From contig REBA01000022.1 of NCBI GenBank assembly GCA_004294225.1, positions 1 through 47,562 of the forward strand: 47,562 nt of DNA, given 5' to 3'. Position 1 is the first letter of the stretch. Every line of letters starts with the position of its first letter. The notes under the pieces are model-generated. The model worked only from the letters and a program-made list of their open reading frames with translations, did no database searches and was not told where the DNA came from. Shown here in pieces: positions 25,886 through 35,125 of this stretch. The position numbers were made by a program, and so were the translations under genes. This DNA is from Cytophagales bacterium. Lineage in GTDB: Bacteria; Bacteroidota; Bacteroidia; Cytophagales; Cytophagaceae.

Positions 25886-26471
25886 GACACAAACATGAAA
25901 GAAGAATTGAAAAAGTCAATAAAAGAATCGTCAAATTTTCGCCCCACACTTTTGGTAAAATCAACCCCAAAACCACTTAATTTCGCCCTAAACTAACTTT
26001 TTGAAATTGTAAGTGTCAAACTCAGGAAAACAGATAGCGATAAAGCAATTCTAAGCTCAGATTTTTATAGACAAATGCTCCAAAATCATTATAAAAACTA
26101 TATGTTTTAAGCGAAGTAACACTAGTTGTCAATTTTTAAAACATGTCGGCATTCAGAATAAGAATACATTGTATTATTTTAACCCAGATGGTTATTATCA
26201 AATTTTAAATAATCTCTTTTTTTCATTTTTGTATTTATTTATTCTTTTTACTAAATTCATTACTGTTTTACAAGGATAAGAAATTTCTAACCCACATCAG
26301 TTATAATTCTGATCTAATATGTTCCTTTTTTTAAAATTTCCTATAGAAATACAATTATCATTTACCTCACCTTTTTGTAAGCTTTTGCCTTCTATATTTG
26401 TCATTTTAAAATAGTATTTTTCTAAAATTCTTTAAGCACTAACATTAATAATCAATAAGATATTCTAATCA
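25886..26471. other. Long intergenic region without a recognisable gene
   Basis: About 585 bp between the transposase remnant and the next gene. Only very short frames occur on either strand. The segment next to the remnant is richer in C/G (for example TTTCGCCCCACAC and TTTCGCCCTAAAC near 25938 and 25982) and may be the terminal part of the same former insertion sequence. The rest, from about 26100, is A/T-rich with no feature I can support beyond promoter sequences presumably serving the gene at 26472. Confidence 0.5.
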
Positions 26472-26879
26472 ATGAAGCAGCACATACAATTTCCTTCTGT
26501 AGAAGGTGTTTACATAGCTATTGTCAAAGAAAATGAAAATTTAGAAAAACCAGTATGGAGAGTATATCTTATCAATACCAATAATTTTGAATTGTCAAGT
26601 GTAGCTATTAGATCTAAAGGTTATGGCTTTGCTTCTGAAGGTGTATCCCAAGAAACTACTGTACTTAGGTATTTTATCCAATCTGTAGCTGCTCAGCATT
26701 ATGAAGCTATTGAACTAATCGACCACTCTGTCTTTCATCTTTACAATGAGTATTGGGTTAGTTATTTTATTGGAGATCAAATATATGACAAAAAGTTTGT
26801 TTTTGTTCCAGATAGCATAGTAGAACAAAACCTCACCAAGCTACCTATCTTAGAACAACTTGGAATTCTTCATAATTAA
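26472..26879 (+). CDS. Conserved hypothetical protein
   Basis: A 135-residue soluble protein with no signal peptide or membrane segment: beginning FPSVEGVYIAIVKENENLEKPVWRVY in two parts (a beta-rich start), then SKGYGFASEGVSQETTVLRYF and ending near a hydrophobic helix (LPILEQLGILHN). I recognise it only as resembling small uncharacterised Bacteroidota proteins. No catalytic motif is visible. It is upstream of a SNF2 helicase, with a strong hairpin between the two (26917-26947), so co-transcription is uncertain. Confidence 0.75.
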   Translation: MKQHIQFPSVEGVYIAIVKENENLEKPVWRVYLINTNNFELSSVAIRSKGYGFASEGVSQETTVLRYFIQSVAAQHYEAIELIDHSVFHLYNEYWVSYFIGDQIYDKKFVFVPDSIVEQNLTKLPILEQLGILHN

Positions 26880-26916
26880 GAGATTACCCATTGAATTGTA
26901 AATATTTTTTGATTTA

Positions 26917-26947
26917 GTTCCAAGCAAAAAATTGATTTGCTAGGAAC
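26917..26947 (+). terminator. Hairpin between the hypothetical gene and the SNF2 gene
   Basis: GTTCCAAGCAAA (26917-26928) pairs with TTTGCTAGGAAC (26936-26947) with one A-A mismatch and a 7-nt loop. It begins 38 bp after the upstream stop and ends 42 bp before the SNF2 ATG. It is not followed by a U-run on the plus strand, so it could be a weak terminator, an attenuator or an mRNA-processing element. Confidence 0.4.
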
Positions 26948-26989
26948 AAATAGTATAAATCTGTATTTTAGAAATTGTTTTTTTTCTAA

Positions 26990-29926
26990 ATGAAGGTTTC
27001 TACATCACTTCCCTTTCGTATTGTTTACTCACTTTTGCAGCATGAGTATCTAGGTTATATATTTGAGGCATACGCCGTTCAAGTAGACCAAAATGGTAAC
27101 CTCACGCTAAAACACCAGCATATTTCTGCTCAATTGGCTTCAGAATTTTCTACTGGAATTGATAAAGACGACGAACAGCTATTGAAATTGATAGATAGAT
27201 TGCAGCAAGATGATATCGTTAAGAAATTTTACAATAAAAAAGTTACCGCTAATGAATTTTTTCTTAAAGTGTTTCATAAAGAAAAAGGAGACACATTGCT
27301 CCAAGAAGCCATTCATAGACATATAGAAGATATAAAAGCCGAAATATTACCTTTGCTAGAACGAAAGTTAATTTTCGAGATGGGAAACGATGGGGAACCT
27401 ACCTATAAACAACTCTTCATTTCGACACAAAAAGCAACCGTACTTTTTCACTTTATGCGCAATGAAGACAATACCCATTATTTCCCTACTATCAAATGTG
27501 GTGGGGAAAGAATTGATTTTCAATATCAGAATTCAATCATAGTATGTAATGCACCTGCTTGGCTATTGGTGAATCAAACTATTTACCATTTCGAAAAAGA
27601 AATAGACGGGAATAAGATAAAACCTTTTTTAAATAAAAAGTTTATTATCATCCCTAGAAAAGTAGAAGAAACATATTTTGAAAAATTTGTAACCCCACTA
27701 ATTGCAGCTTTCGATGTTCATTCTAAAGGCTTTGCAATAAATAATGAACAATACGAACTACGCCCTATAATTACCTTCTCAGAACTGCCATCTACTAAAC
27801 CTGCATTAATTAACTTCGGTGATATAGATACAGAAGAACAAACCAAAGAAGACAGCAGTGCTAAAATTGTATTTAGCCTGAGCTTTCAGTATGGCAACTT
27901 CGTATTCACAGCAGATACGAAAGCTCCATGTTTTGTAAAGATGGAAAAAACACCACAGAGCTATATTTTCCATAAAGTAAAGAGACAGCAAGCAATAGAA
28001 CAGGAAATCATCGAAGAAATACAAAAAAGAGGCTTAATTCTCAAGCATGGCAAATCAATAATGGATAAAGCTCAGTCTTTTTTCTGGTTAAATCAGAATA
28101 AAGATGATCTGATTACCCAAGGATACCAAATCAGGCAAAATATAAAAGACGATAAAAAATATTTTATAGGCTCATCTACCATACAAGTAGAAGTTCAGGA
28201 AAATAATGACTGGTTTGATATCATGGCGATTATTAAATTTGGAAATTATGAAATACCCTTTATTCAACTTAGGCAATTCATACTTCAGAAAAAAAGCGAA
28301 ATCAAGCTCCCCAATGGAGAAATTGCAATTATTCCTGAAGAATGGTTTGCAAGATATTCAGAGCTATTTGCCTATGCACAAGGAGATGATGAAAAGCAAT
28401 TTATTTTACAAAAACACCATTTGTCACTAGTTCAAGAACTCCAAAGCTCAGAGCTAGCCAAAGTAAATATTTCAAAAAAATTAGAGCAATTACGAAACTT
28501 TGAAGAAATAGAAGACAGCCCGCTTCCAGATAATTTCTTGGCTCAGCTTAGACCATATCAAAAAGCTGGTTATAATTGGATGCAGTTTCTTAACAAATAC
28601 AACTTTGGCGGATGCTTAGCAGATGACATGGGCTTAGGAAAAACAGTACAAACCTTAGCGATATTGCAATCTCAAAAAGAACAAGGCAATACAAATCCAT
28701 CTTTACTCATTATGCCAACTTCCCTTGTTTACAACTGGGAAATGGAAGCGAAAAAATTTACTCCACAACTACAGATATACAAACACACAGGTTCAAACAG
28801 AGCAAAAACCTCTGAGAACTTTGACAAATACGACCTTATACTTACCTCTTATGGTACAACTAGGGCAGATATTGAATTGTTGAAAAACTTTTTTTTCAAT
28901 TACATTATTCTAGATGAATCGCAAGCCATCAAAAACCCCGATTCAAACATTGCAAAAGCAGTAAAAGGATTGAAATGCAAAAACAAATTGATTCTTACTG
29001 GAACCCCTATAGAGAATAGCACCTTAGATTTATGGTCACAGATGAACTTTGTAAATCCAGGATTGCTGGGAAACGAAAACTTTTTTCGGCAAAATTATCT
29101 CAATTCTATAGAAAAAAAACATGATGAAAAGCAAACTAAAAAATTATACAACGTCATCAAACCTTTTATTTTAAGAAGACAAAAATCACAAGTAGCTACA
29201 GACTTACCTCCAAAAATTGAAAACATTCATTATAGCGAGATGTCTGAATTACAAAGCGAACATTATGAGAAAGTGAAATCTTCTTTTAGAAATGAAATTC
29301 TTACTTCAATTGACGAAAAAGGTATAGGCGGATCTCAAATATTACTTCTTCAGGGGCTAACCAAACTTCGCCAAATTGCCAACCACCCAGTAATGGTAGA
29401 AAATGATTACAAGGGAAACTCAGGCAAAATGGACGATGTATTACACATGATAGAAAATGCATTAACAAACGGTCATAAAATTTTGATATTTAGTCAATTT
29501 GTAAAACATCTTACACTATTCAAGAAAGCATTTGACAATCAAAACCTCTTATATGCTTACTTAGATGGAGCAACAAAAAACAGACAAGAACAAGTAGAAT
29601 ATTTTCAACAAAATACGGATGTTAAAATATTCTTAATCTCACTAAAAGCTGGAGGTGTAGGACTCAACCTTACAGCTGCAGATTTTGTATTCCTATTAGA
29701 TCCTTGGTGGAATCCTGCGGTAGAAGCACAAGCTGTAGACAGAGCTTATAGGATAGGACAAAGGAACACTGTATTTACCTATAAATTTATTACCCGTAAT
29801 ACTGTAGAAGAAAAAATACTACAACTACAACTTAATAAACAAAAATTAGCCAACAACCTCATTACTACAGAGGAAAGCTTTGTAAAAAACCTCTCAAAAG
29901 AAGATATTTTCTCTATATTTGATTAA
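26990..29926 (+). CDS. SNF2-family DEAD/DEAH-box helicase/ATPase
   Basis: A 978-residue SNF2-family ATPase. The N-terminal ~510 residues have no motif I recognise and would be the target-recognition part. The motor begins near LRPYQKAGYNWMQFL; Walker A is DDMGLGKT (545-552), motif II is DESQ (642-645, with Ser replacing the usual Ala/His), motif III is LTGTPIEN, and the helicase C domain ends with the arginine-finger motif RAYRIGQ (918-924). Such bacterial Snf2 proteins translocate on double-stranded DNA and remodel protein-DNA complexes, including transcription complexes. No restriction or defence genes are adjacent, so a housekeeping or transcription role is more likely than a defence system. 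Confidence 0.93.
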   Translation: MKVSTSLPFRIVYSLLQHEYLGYIFEAYAVQVDQNGNLTLKHQHISAQLASEFSTGIDKDDEQLLKLIDRLQQDDIVKKFYNKKVTANEFFLKVFHKEKGDTLLQEAIHRHIEDIKAEILPLLERKLIFEMGNDGEPTYKQLFISTQKATVLFHFMRNEDNTHYFPTIKCGGERIDFQYQNSIIVCNAPAWLLVNQTIYHFEKEIDGNKIKPFLNKKFIIIPRKVEETYFEKFVTPLIAAFDVHSKGFAINNEQYELRPIITFSELPSTKPALINFGDIDTEEQTKEDSSAKIVFSLSFQYGNFVFTADTKAPCFVKMEKTPQSYIFHKVKRQQAIEQEIIEEIQKRGLILKHGKSIMDKAQSFFWLNQNKDDLITQGYQIRQNIKDDKKYFIGSSTIQVEVQENNDWFDIMAIIKFGNYEIPFIQLRQFILQKKSEIKLPNGEIAIIPEEWFARYSELFAYAQGDDEKQFILQKHHLSLVQELQSSELAKVNISKKLEQLRNFEEIEDSPLPDNFLAQLRPYQKAGYNWMQFLNKYNFGGCLADDMGLGKTVQTLAILQSQKEQGNTNPSLLIMPTSLVYNWEMEAKKFTPQLQIYKHTGSNRAKTSENFDKYDLILTSYGTTRADIELLKNFFFNYIILDESQAIKNPDSNIAKAVKGLKCKNKLILTGTPIENSTLDLWSQMNFVNPGLLGNENFFRQNYLNSIEKKHDEKQTKKLYNVIKPFILRRQKSQVATDLPPKIENIHYSEMSELQSEHYEKVKSSFRNEILTSIDEKGIGGSQILLLQGLTKLRQIANHPVMVENDYKGNSGKMDDVLHMIENALTNGHKILIFSQFVKHLTLFKKAFDNQNLLYAYLDGATKNRQEQVEYFQQNTDVKIFLISLKAGGVGLNLTAADFVFLLDPWWNPAVEAQAVDRAYRIGQRNTVFTYKFITRNTVEEKILQLQLNKQKLANNLITTEESFVKNLSKEDIFSIFD

Positions 29927-29965
29927 AAAAATCGCAAGTATATAATATCAGAAAAACATCAAAAC

Positions 29966-30607
29966 ATGCCCATTCAGATAATAGAAAAACCATGTAAAGA
30001 AAGTATTTGTGCTGTTTGGCATATTAGCGAGAGTTTGGATTTTTTTCTATCCAATATCAATCTAGAGCAAAACCCTGGCTACCATAACATCAATCATCCA
30101 GCAAAGCAATTGCAATGGCTCGCAAGCAGAATGCTTGTAAAAGAACTCGTGGAAAAACATCTACGTCAAAAATATGATGGATTTTACAATGACCAACATG
30201 GCAAACCATGGCTTAACAATAATTCAAGCTTCATCTCTATAAGCAACTCAAAAGACATCGCTACAGCCATCATTCATTCCTCTAAATTAGTTGGTATAGA
30301 CATAGAACTTATCAAGCCAAAAATTTCACTCATAAAAAATAAATTTCTACTTCCAGAAGAACTCCTATTAGTTGATGAAAGTGAATATCTCCTAACAGCG
30401 GCTTGGTGTTGCAAAGAAACGCTTTACAAAATACATGGAATTGGAAATATCAGCCTTAAAGATAATATATTAATTCACCCTCCTTTTGAAGGAACAGGAA
30501 TTTTAGGTACTGTAAAAGCAAGTTTAATAACTACAAATAAGCAATTATTCCATCTAAAATACCTTAAAATCAAAGATTATATGATGGTATATAATTATTA
30601 TAACTAG
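29966..30607 (+). CDS. 4'-phosphopantetheinyl transferase (Sfp-like)
   Basis: Transfers phosphopantetheine from CoA to acyl or peptidyl carrier proteins. The 213-residue protein shows the two family motifs: GIDIE at 110-114 (Mg2+/CoA binding) and WCCKETLYK at 147-155 (W-x2-KE-x3-K). An upstream segment, LQWLASRMLVKEL, matches the usual helix before the active site, and HGKPWL matches the CoA-contacting loop. Length fits the Sfp/HetI group rather than AcpS (~125 residues). It starts 39 bp after the SNF2 stop and is probably co-transcribed, although no secondary-metabolite genes are nearby; it may serve fatty-acid ACP. Confidence 0.88.
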   Translation: MPIQIIEKPCKESICAVWHISESLDFFLSNINLEQNPGYHNINHPAKQLQWLASRMLVKELVEKHLRQKYDGFYNDQHGKPWLNNNSSFISISNSKDIATAIIHSSKLVGIDIELIKPKISLIKNKFLLPEELLLVDESEYLLTAAWCCKETLYKIHGIGNISLKDNILIHPPFEGTGILGTVKASLITTNKQLFHLKYLKIKDYMMVYNYYN

Positions 30608-30739
30608 GTAAATAAATAGGAATAATTAAAGAAAAAATTTAAAAAATTAAATAATATTATATAGATTGATGTTCAAAACAAATTATTGATTGTCGCAAAA
30701 AAGAAATTCAATAAATACTTGGTTTTAAATCTAATCAAC

Positions 30740-31339
30740 ATGAAATTATTATACGCATTTGCTTTATTTATATTATTGAGTTATGAATCAATAGCTCAAA
30801 CAAATCGTCTTATCAATAAGAAAGTAGATAACTTTAGCTATTTAGATTTAAAAACCAATACCAATAAGACGCTCAACGAATTTCAAACTTCTAAAGGTGT
30901 CGTGATAATTTTTTTCAGCATTACCTGCCCATTTGCAAAAAAGTATGAATCTAGACTAGCCCAACTGATCAACGAATATTATTCCAATGGTATAACATTT
31001 TTAATGCTTGATAGCCCCAACAAGAATGAAGGAGAATCAGCAAAAGAAATCTTAGAATATTCAAACCAAAAAACTTTGAACAAAGCCAATTTCGGAGTCG
31101 ATATCGAAAGAAAAATAATAAACCAACTAGGCGTTACTAAAGTTCCAGAAGTATTTGTATTGAAAAAAATCAACACCAATTTTGTGCTTTTATACGCTGG
31201 AGCAATAGATAATAGCCCAAATAACACCAACGAAGCTTCTGAAAATTATTTAGAATTAGCAATTAAAGCCCTAATCAACAATACCTCTTTGAAAATAGAT
31301 AGCAAAAAAGCCTCAGGATGCAACATTGAAGATTATTAA
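30740..31339 (+). CDS. Secreted thioredoxin-fold (redoxin/peroxiredoxin-like) protein
   Basis: The ATG at 30740 is chosen because it begins a clear signal peptide (MKLLYAFALFILLSYE, ending near IAQ at 18-20); an upstream in-frame TTG at 30686 would bury it. The mature protein has a thioredoxin fold with VVIIFFSITCPFAKKYESR: C63 is followed by P-F-A, so there is one active-site cysteine rather than CxxC, as in peroxiredoxin-like families with a CP(F/Y)AK motif. A cis-Pro loop is seen in TKVPEVFVL. A second conserved cysteine, C194 in ASGCNIEDY, lies at the C-terminus and could be the resolving cysteine. Length 199 residues. Likely periplasmic thiol protein; substrate unknown. Confidence 0.75.
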   Translation: MKLLYAFALFILLSYESIAQTNRLINKKVDNFSYLDLKTNTNKTLNEFQTSKGVVIIFFSITCPFAKKYESRLAQLINEYYSNGITFLMLDSPNKNEGESAKEILEYSNQKTLNKANFGVDIERKIINQLGVTKVPEVFVLKKINTNFVLLYAGAIDNSPNNTNEASENYLELAIKALINNTSLKIDSKKASGCNIEDY

Positions 31340-31455
31340 TTCCATTTTAAAATAGAAATTAATTTTTATCCCTTTCAATGCTTAATATTTAAAGCCATTG
31401 CCTAAATTTACATTTTTAAATAATTATTGATAATACCCTAATTAATTCTAACATT

Positions 31456-32169
31456 ATGGGAAGAGCATTCGAATTCAGAAAAGGCAGAAAAATGAAACGG
31501 TGGGATGCAATGGCTAAAGCATTCACCAAATTTGGAAGAGAAATAGCAATGTCTGTAAAACAAAGCGGACCAGACCCTAACTCTAACTCTAGATTAAGAG
31601 TAGCAATTCAAAATGCAAAGGGAGCTAACATGCCAAAAGACAAAATCGAAAATGCCATTAAACGTGCGTCTTCGAAAGATGAAAAAGACTTTGAAGAGCT
31701 AGTATATGAAGGATATGGCCCATACGGGGTAGCAATACTTGCGGAATGTGCAACAGACAACCCTACCAGAACCGTGAGCAACATCAGAATGTATTTCAAT
31801 AGAGGCAACGGTACATTAGGAAAAACAGGATCACTAGATTTTATTTTTACCCGCAAAGGGATATTCAAATTATCTTCAGAAAATTTAGATATTGAAAATC
31901 TAGAACTAGAGCTTATTGACTTTGGACTAGAAGAAATAACCAAAGACGAAGAAGAAAATTTAATTATCATCCAAACTTCTTATACAGATTTTGGAATAAT
32001 GCAAAAAGCGATTGAAGACAAAAACATCAATATTATTAACGCTGAACTTAAAAGAATTCCTAATACTTCTGTAAAGTTAACCGAAGAGCAAGAAGATGAA
32101 ATCATGGACTTGCTTGATAAATTTGAAGAAGATGAAGATGTTCAGGCAGTATATAGCAACGTAGAATAA
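31456..32169 (+). CDS. YebC/PmpR/TACO1-family protein
   Basis: A 237-residue YebC-family protein, recognised from its N-terminal MGRAFEFRKGRKMKRWDAM-like start, FGREIAMSVKQSGPDPNSN and the AKGANMPKDKIENAIKRA block, followed by YEGYGPYGVAI and DNPTRTVSN. The family has three domains; the first is helical and basic and the C-terminal two are alpha/beta. It was long annotated as a transcriptional regulator; more recent work on homologues links it to relief of ribosome stalling, which suits its wide conservation. Length typical (about 235-250). Acidic C-terminus (FEEDEDVQAVYSN). Followed 18 bp later by the M42 peptidase gene. Confidence 0.93.
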   Translation: MGRAFEFRKGRKMKRWDAMAKAFTKFGREIAMSVKQSGPDPNSNSRLRVAIQNAKGANMPKDKIENAIKRASSKDEKDFEELVYEGYGPYGVAILAECATDNPTRTVSNIRMYFNRGNGTLGKTGSLDFIFTRKGIFKLSSENLDIENLELELIDFGLEEITKDEEENLIIIQTSYTDFGIMQKAIEDKNINIINAELKRIPNTSVKLTEEQEDEIMDLLDKFEEDEDVQAVYSNVE

Positions 32170-32187
32170 AACATAGTAAATAATACC

Positions 32188-33258
32188 ATGAACGAAAATA
32201 GCCTAAAATTTTTAGAACAATATATCAATATCGCCTCACCTACAGGGTTTGAAACCTCAGGTCAAAAAATCTGGCTAGAATACCTCAAACCCTATATTGA
32301 CAATTATTTTACAGATACCTATGGCACTGTTGTAGGTGTCATCAACGCTGATGCACCTTATAAAGTAGTTATAGAAGCTCATGCAGACGAAATATCTTGG
32401 TATGTAAACTATATTACCAAAGAAGGATATATCTATTTAAAAAAGAATGGGGGCTCAGACACTGCTATAGCTCCATCAAAACGTGTGAATATCCATACCT
32501 CTAAAGGAATAGTAAAAGGTTTATTTGGTTTTCCTGCAATTCATGTTAGAGAACCAGAGACAGACAAAGTCCCTACACTTAAAACCCTTTTTCTAGACTT
32601 AGGCTGTGAAAGCAAAGAAGAGGTAGAAGCCTTAGGAGTTCATGTCGGTTGTGTAGCTACATTTGATGACGAATTTATGATTCTTAATGACAAATGGTAT
32701 GTAGGCAGAGCTTTAGACAATAGAATTGGCGGTTTTATGATTGCAGAAGTGGCTAGGTTACTAAAAGAAAACAATATAAAACTTCCTTTTGCACTATACA
32801 TTGTTAATGCTGTTCAAGAAGAAATAGGTTTGAGAGGTGCAGAAATGATAGCACATAGAATCAAACCAGACGTAGCTATAATCACCGACGTTTGTCATGA
32901 CACTCAATCTCCAGCCTATAACAAAATCCAAAGCGGAGATTTCACGAGTGGCAAAGGAGCCGTCTTGACTTATGGACCAGCAGTACAGAATAATCTTTTA
33001 CAAATGATTATTGAAGTAGCTCAGAAAAATAATTTATCCTTTCAAAGAGCCACCGCAACTCGGTCTACAGGAACAGATACAGATTCTTTTGCATATTCTA
33101 ATGCTGGAGTAGCATCTGCATTAATTTCATTACCTCTAAAATACATGCATACCACAGTTGAAATGGTTCATAAAGATGATGTTCAGAATATTATAAAATT
33201 AATGTATGAATTCTTACTTCAGCTCCCCCAAAATCATGATTTCAGGTATTTTAAATAG
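32188..33258 (+). CDS. M42-family aminopeptidase (glutamyl aminopeptidase/FrvX-type)
   Basis: A 356-residue dinuclear metallo-aminopeptidase. Expected ligands are visible: H65 and D67 in EAHADE, the bridging D177 in GRALDNRIGG, the catalytic Glu pair E211/E212 in QEEIGLRGA, D234 in ITDVCHD, and H321 in KYMHTTVEM. The intervening beta-barrel insertion (about 70-165) is the tetrahedral dodecamer contact domain. M42 peptidases act on short peptides after proteasome- or protease-like processing. Spacing of 18 bp to yebC suggests one transcript. Confidence 0.9.
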   Translation: MNENSLKFLEQYINIASPTGFETSGQKIWLEYLKPYIDNYFTDTYGTVVGVINADAPYKVVIEAHADEISWYVNYITKEGYIYLKKNGGSDTAIAPSKRVNIHTSKGIVKGLFGFPAIHVREPETDKVPTLKTLFLDLGCESKEEVEALGVHVGCVATFDDEFMILNDKWYVGRALDNRIGGFMIAEVARLLKENNIKLPFALYIVNAVQEEIGLRGAEMIAHRIKPDVAIITDVCHDTQSPAYNKIQSGDFTSGKGAVLTYGPAVQNNLLQMIIEVAQKNNLSFQRATATRSTGTDTDSFAYSNAGVASALISLPLKYMHTTVEMVHKDDVQNIIKLMYEFLLQLPQNHDFRYFK

Positions 33259-33330
33259 AATAAAATAAAGCTATATTCATGAGAATATAAATAATACAGC
33301 AAAAGGGTAAAGATTTAAAGCAAAGATACT

Positions 33331-35055
33331 ATGTCAGTAAAAATAAAACTTAGAGGAGCAGAATATATTGTAAAATTAATCGAGCTACTCGATGCAAGAG
33401 ATTTATTTGCTTATCCAGGTGGTGCCATTCTACCAATATATGATGCCCTAGCATTTAGTAAATTAAACAATGTATTAGTTCGTCATGAGCAAGGAGCGGC
33501 ATTTGCTGCAAATGGTTACGCCAGAATCACAGGAAGACCAGGTTTTTGCCTTGCCACTTCTGGCCCAGGAGCTACCAATCTAGTTACTGGAATTGCGGAT
33601 GCATTTGCAGATTCTGTTCCTATGATTGCCATTACCGGACAAGTTCAATTTCACCTGATAGGAACAGACGCATTTCAAGAAACAGATATTACAGGAATTT
33701 GTATTCCAATCACCAAAAAAACCTACCTCATCTCTAAATTAGAAGATGCCGCTTCTATTTTTCAAGAAGCATACAAAATAGCTATCTCTGGTCGCCCAGG
33801 TCCAGTGTTAATAGATATTCCAAGAAGTGTTCAAGGGAACTATGTTGATTTAGATGAAGACTGGGAGATGAAATTCAAAAAACCAGAAGCTAGCCCTACC
33901 TATCATATCAAAGAAAGTGAAATACAAAATGCACTATTACTATTAAAAGAATCTAAAAAACCGCTAATCATTGCTGGTCATGGAATATTATTATCCAAAG
34001 CTTGGGATGAACTGAGAGATTTCTCGCATCGAGAAAACATCCCAGTAATATCTACCATTCTGGGGCTTGGAGCTATGGAGCATAATGATGAATTGTATTT
34101 TCAATGGCTTGGAATGCATGGAATGAAATATGCAAACCTTGCAGTTCAAGAATCAGATTTGATCATAGCACTAGGAATCAGATTCGATGATCGTATTACG
34201 GGAACGTTAAATACTTTTGCACCAAATGCAAAAATCATTCATTGCGATATAGACAAAAGTGAAGCAGGGAAAAATGTCAAAACATCAGTATTTCTTCATG
34301 GAGATTTAAAGAAAGCCATCACACAAATTCCGGATTCTAGAACAAAAGAAAATATTCCAAACCGTCAGCAATGGTTTGAATACCTTTGTAAGATGAGAGC
34401 AGAGTTTCCTCTGGGAGCTCCAGATGAAAGCAAATTTAGCCAAATAACGGCAATTAAGGCTCTAGCTGACTTATTAGCACCTGATGCCATAGTTACTACA
34501 GATGTGGGTCAGCACCAAATGTGGGCCGCACAATATATTTTAAAAATAAAACCAAATCATTTTCTAACTTCTGGAGGTTTAGGTTCGATGGGCTTTGGAC
34601 TACCTGCTGCTATGGGAGCTCAAGCAGGTGCTTTGCAAAATGATGTATGGTGTATCACTGGAGATGGATCTTTTCAAATGAATTTTCAAGAATTGATTAC
34701 TTGCGTTCAAGAAAAATGGCCTGTAAAAGTACTCATCTTAGACAATGCCTATCTTGGAATGGTTCGCCAGTGGCAAGAACAATTTTACAAAGGCAATTAT
34801 AGCGGTGTAGAATTACTTAATCCAGATTTTGTGATGTTGGCACAGGCTTTTGGTATGGAAGCAATGAGAGTAGATAATATTACAGAACTGAAGGAAGCTA
34901 TTCATAGAGCCCATCAAACTCCCAAACCTTTTTTAATTCATGCAAGAGTAGAAAAAGAAGAGAGTGTTCTACCCATGGTAGCCCCAGGTACTAGCTTATC
35001 AGATACTATTTACTACCCATCAAAAACATCAATAAAAGAAAAATCAACAGTCTAA
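33331..35055 (+). CDS. ilvB: Acetolactate synthase, catalytic (large) subunit
   Basis: Condenses two pyruvates to 2-acetolactate (valine/leucine route) or pyruvate with 2-oxobutyrate (isoleucine route), using thiamine diphosphate, Mg2+ and FAD. The 574-residue protein has the catalytic glutamate E53 in RHEQGAAFAANGYAR, the middle FAD-binding domain with GLGAMEHN and IRFDDRITG, and the ThDP motif GDGSFQMN starting at 444. Length is typical of IlvB/IlvI. No regulatory subunit (ilvN/ilvH), ilvC or ilvD lies next to it, which is unusual; these must be elsewhere. A catabolic AlsS-type role is less likely given RITG/RFDDR features of the anabolic enzymes. Confidence 0.92.
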   Translation: MSVKIKLRGAEYIVKLIELLDARDLFAYPGGAILPIYDALAFSKLNNVLVRHEQGAAFAANGYARITGRPGFCLATSGPGATNLVTGIADAFADSVPMIAITGQVQFHLIGTDAFQETDITGICIPITKKTYLISKLEDAASIFQEAYKIAISGRPGPVLIDIPRSVQGNYVDLDEDWEMKFKKPEASPTYHIKESEIQNALLLLKESKKPLIIAGHGILLSKAWDELRDFSHRENIPVISTILGLGAMEHNDELYFQWLGMHGMKYANLAVQESDLIIALGIRFDDRITGTLNTFAPNAKIIHCDIDKSEAGKNVKTSVFLHGDLKKAITQIPDSRTKENIPNRQQWFEYLCKMRAEFPLGAPDESKFSQITAIKALADLLAPDAIVTTDVGQHQMWAAQYILKIKPNHFLTSGGLGSMGFGLPAAMGAQAGALQNDVWCITGDGSFQMNFQELITCVQEKWPVKVLILDNAYLGMVRQWQEQFYKGNYSGVELLNPDFVMLAQAFGMEAMRVDNITELKEAIHRAHQTPKPFLIHARVEKEESVLPMVAPGTSLSDTIYYPSKTSIKEKSTV

Positions 35056-35125
35056 TAATATAAATAGATTTGTAATTAATCATTTATTAGAATTGATATA
35101 AAATTAATTTACTCAAAACATTAAA

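Noticed and set aside
26990..29926. SNF2 helicase as a defence-system component
   Set aside because: No restriction, methylase, nuclease or phage-defence partner lies next to it; neighbours are housekeeping genes.
33272..33289. Hairpin TATATTC/GAATATA between the M42 and ilvB genes
   Set aside because: Short and entirely A/T-rich apart from one pair per arm; likely chance.
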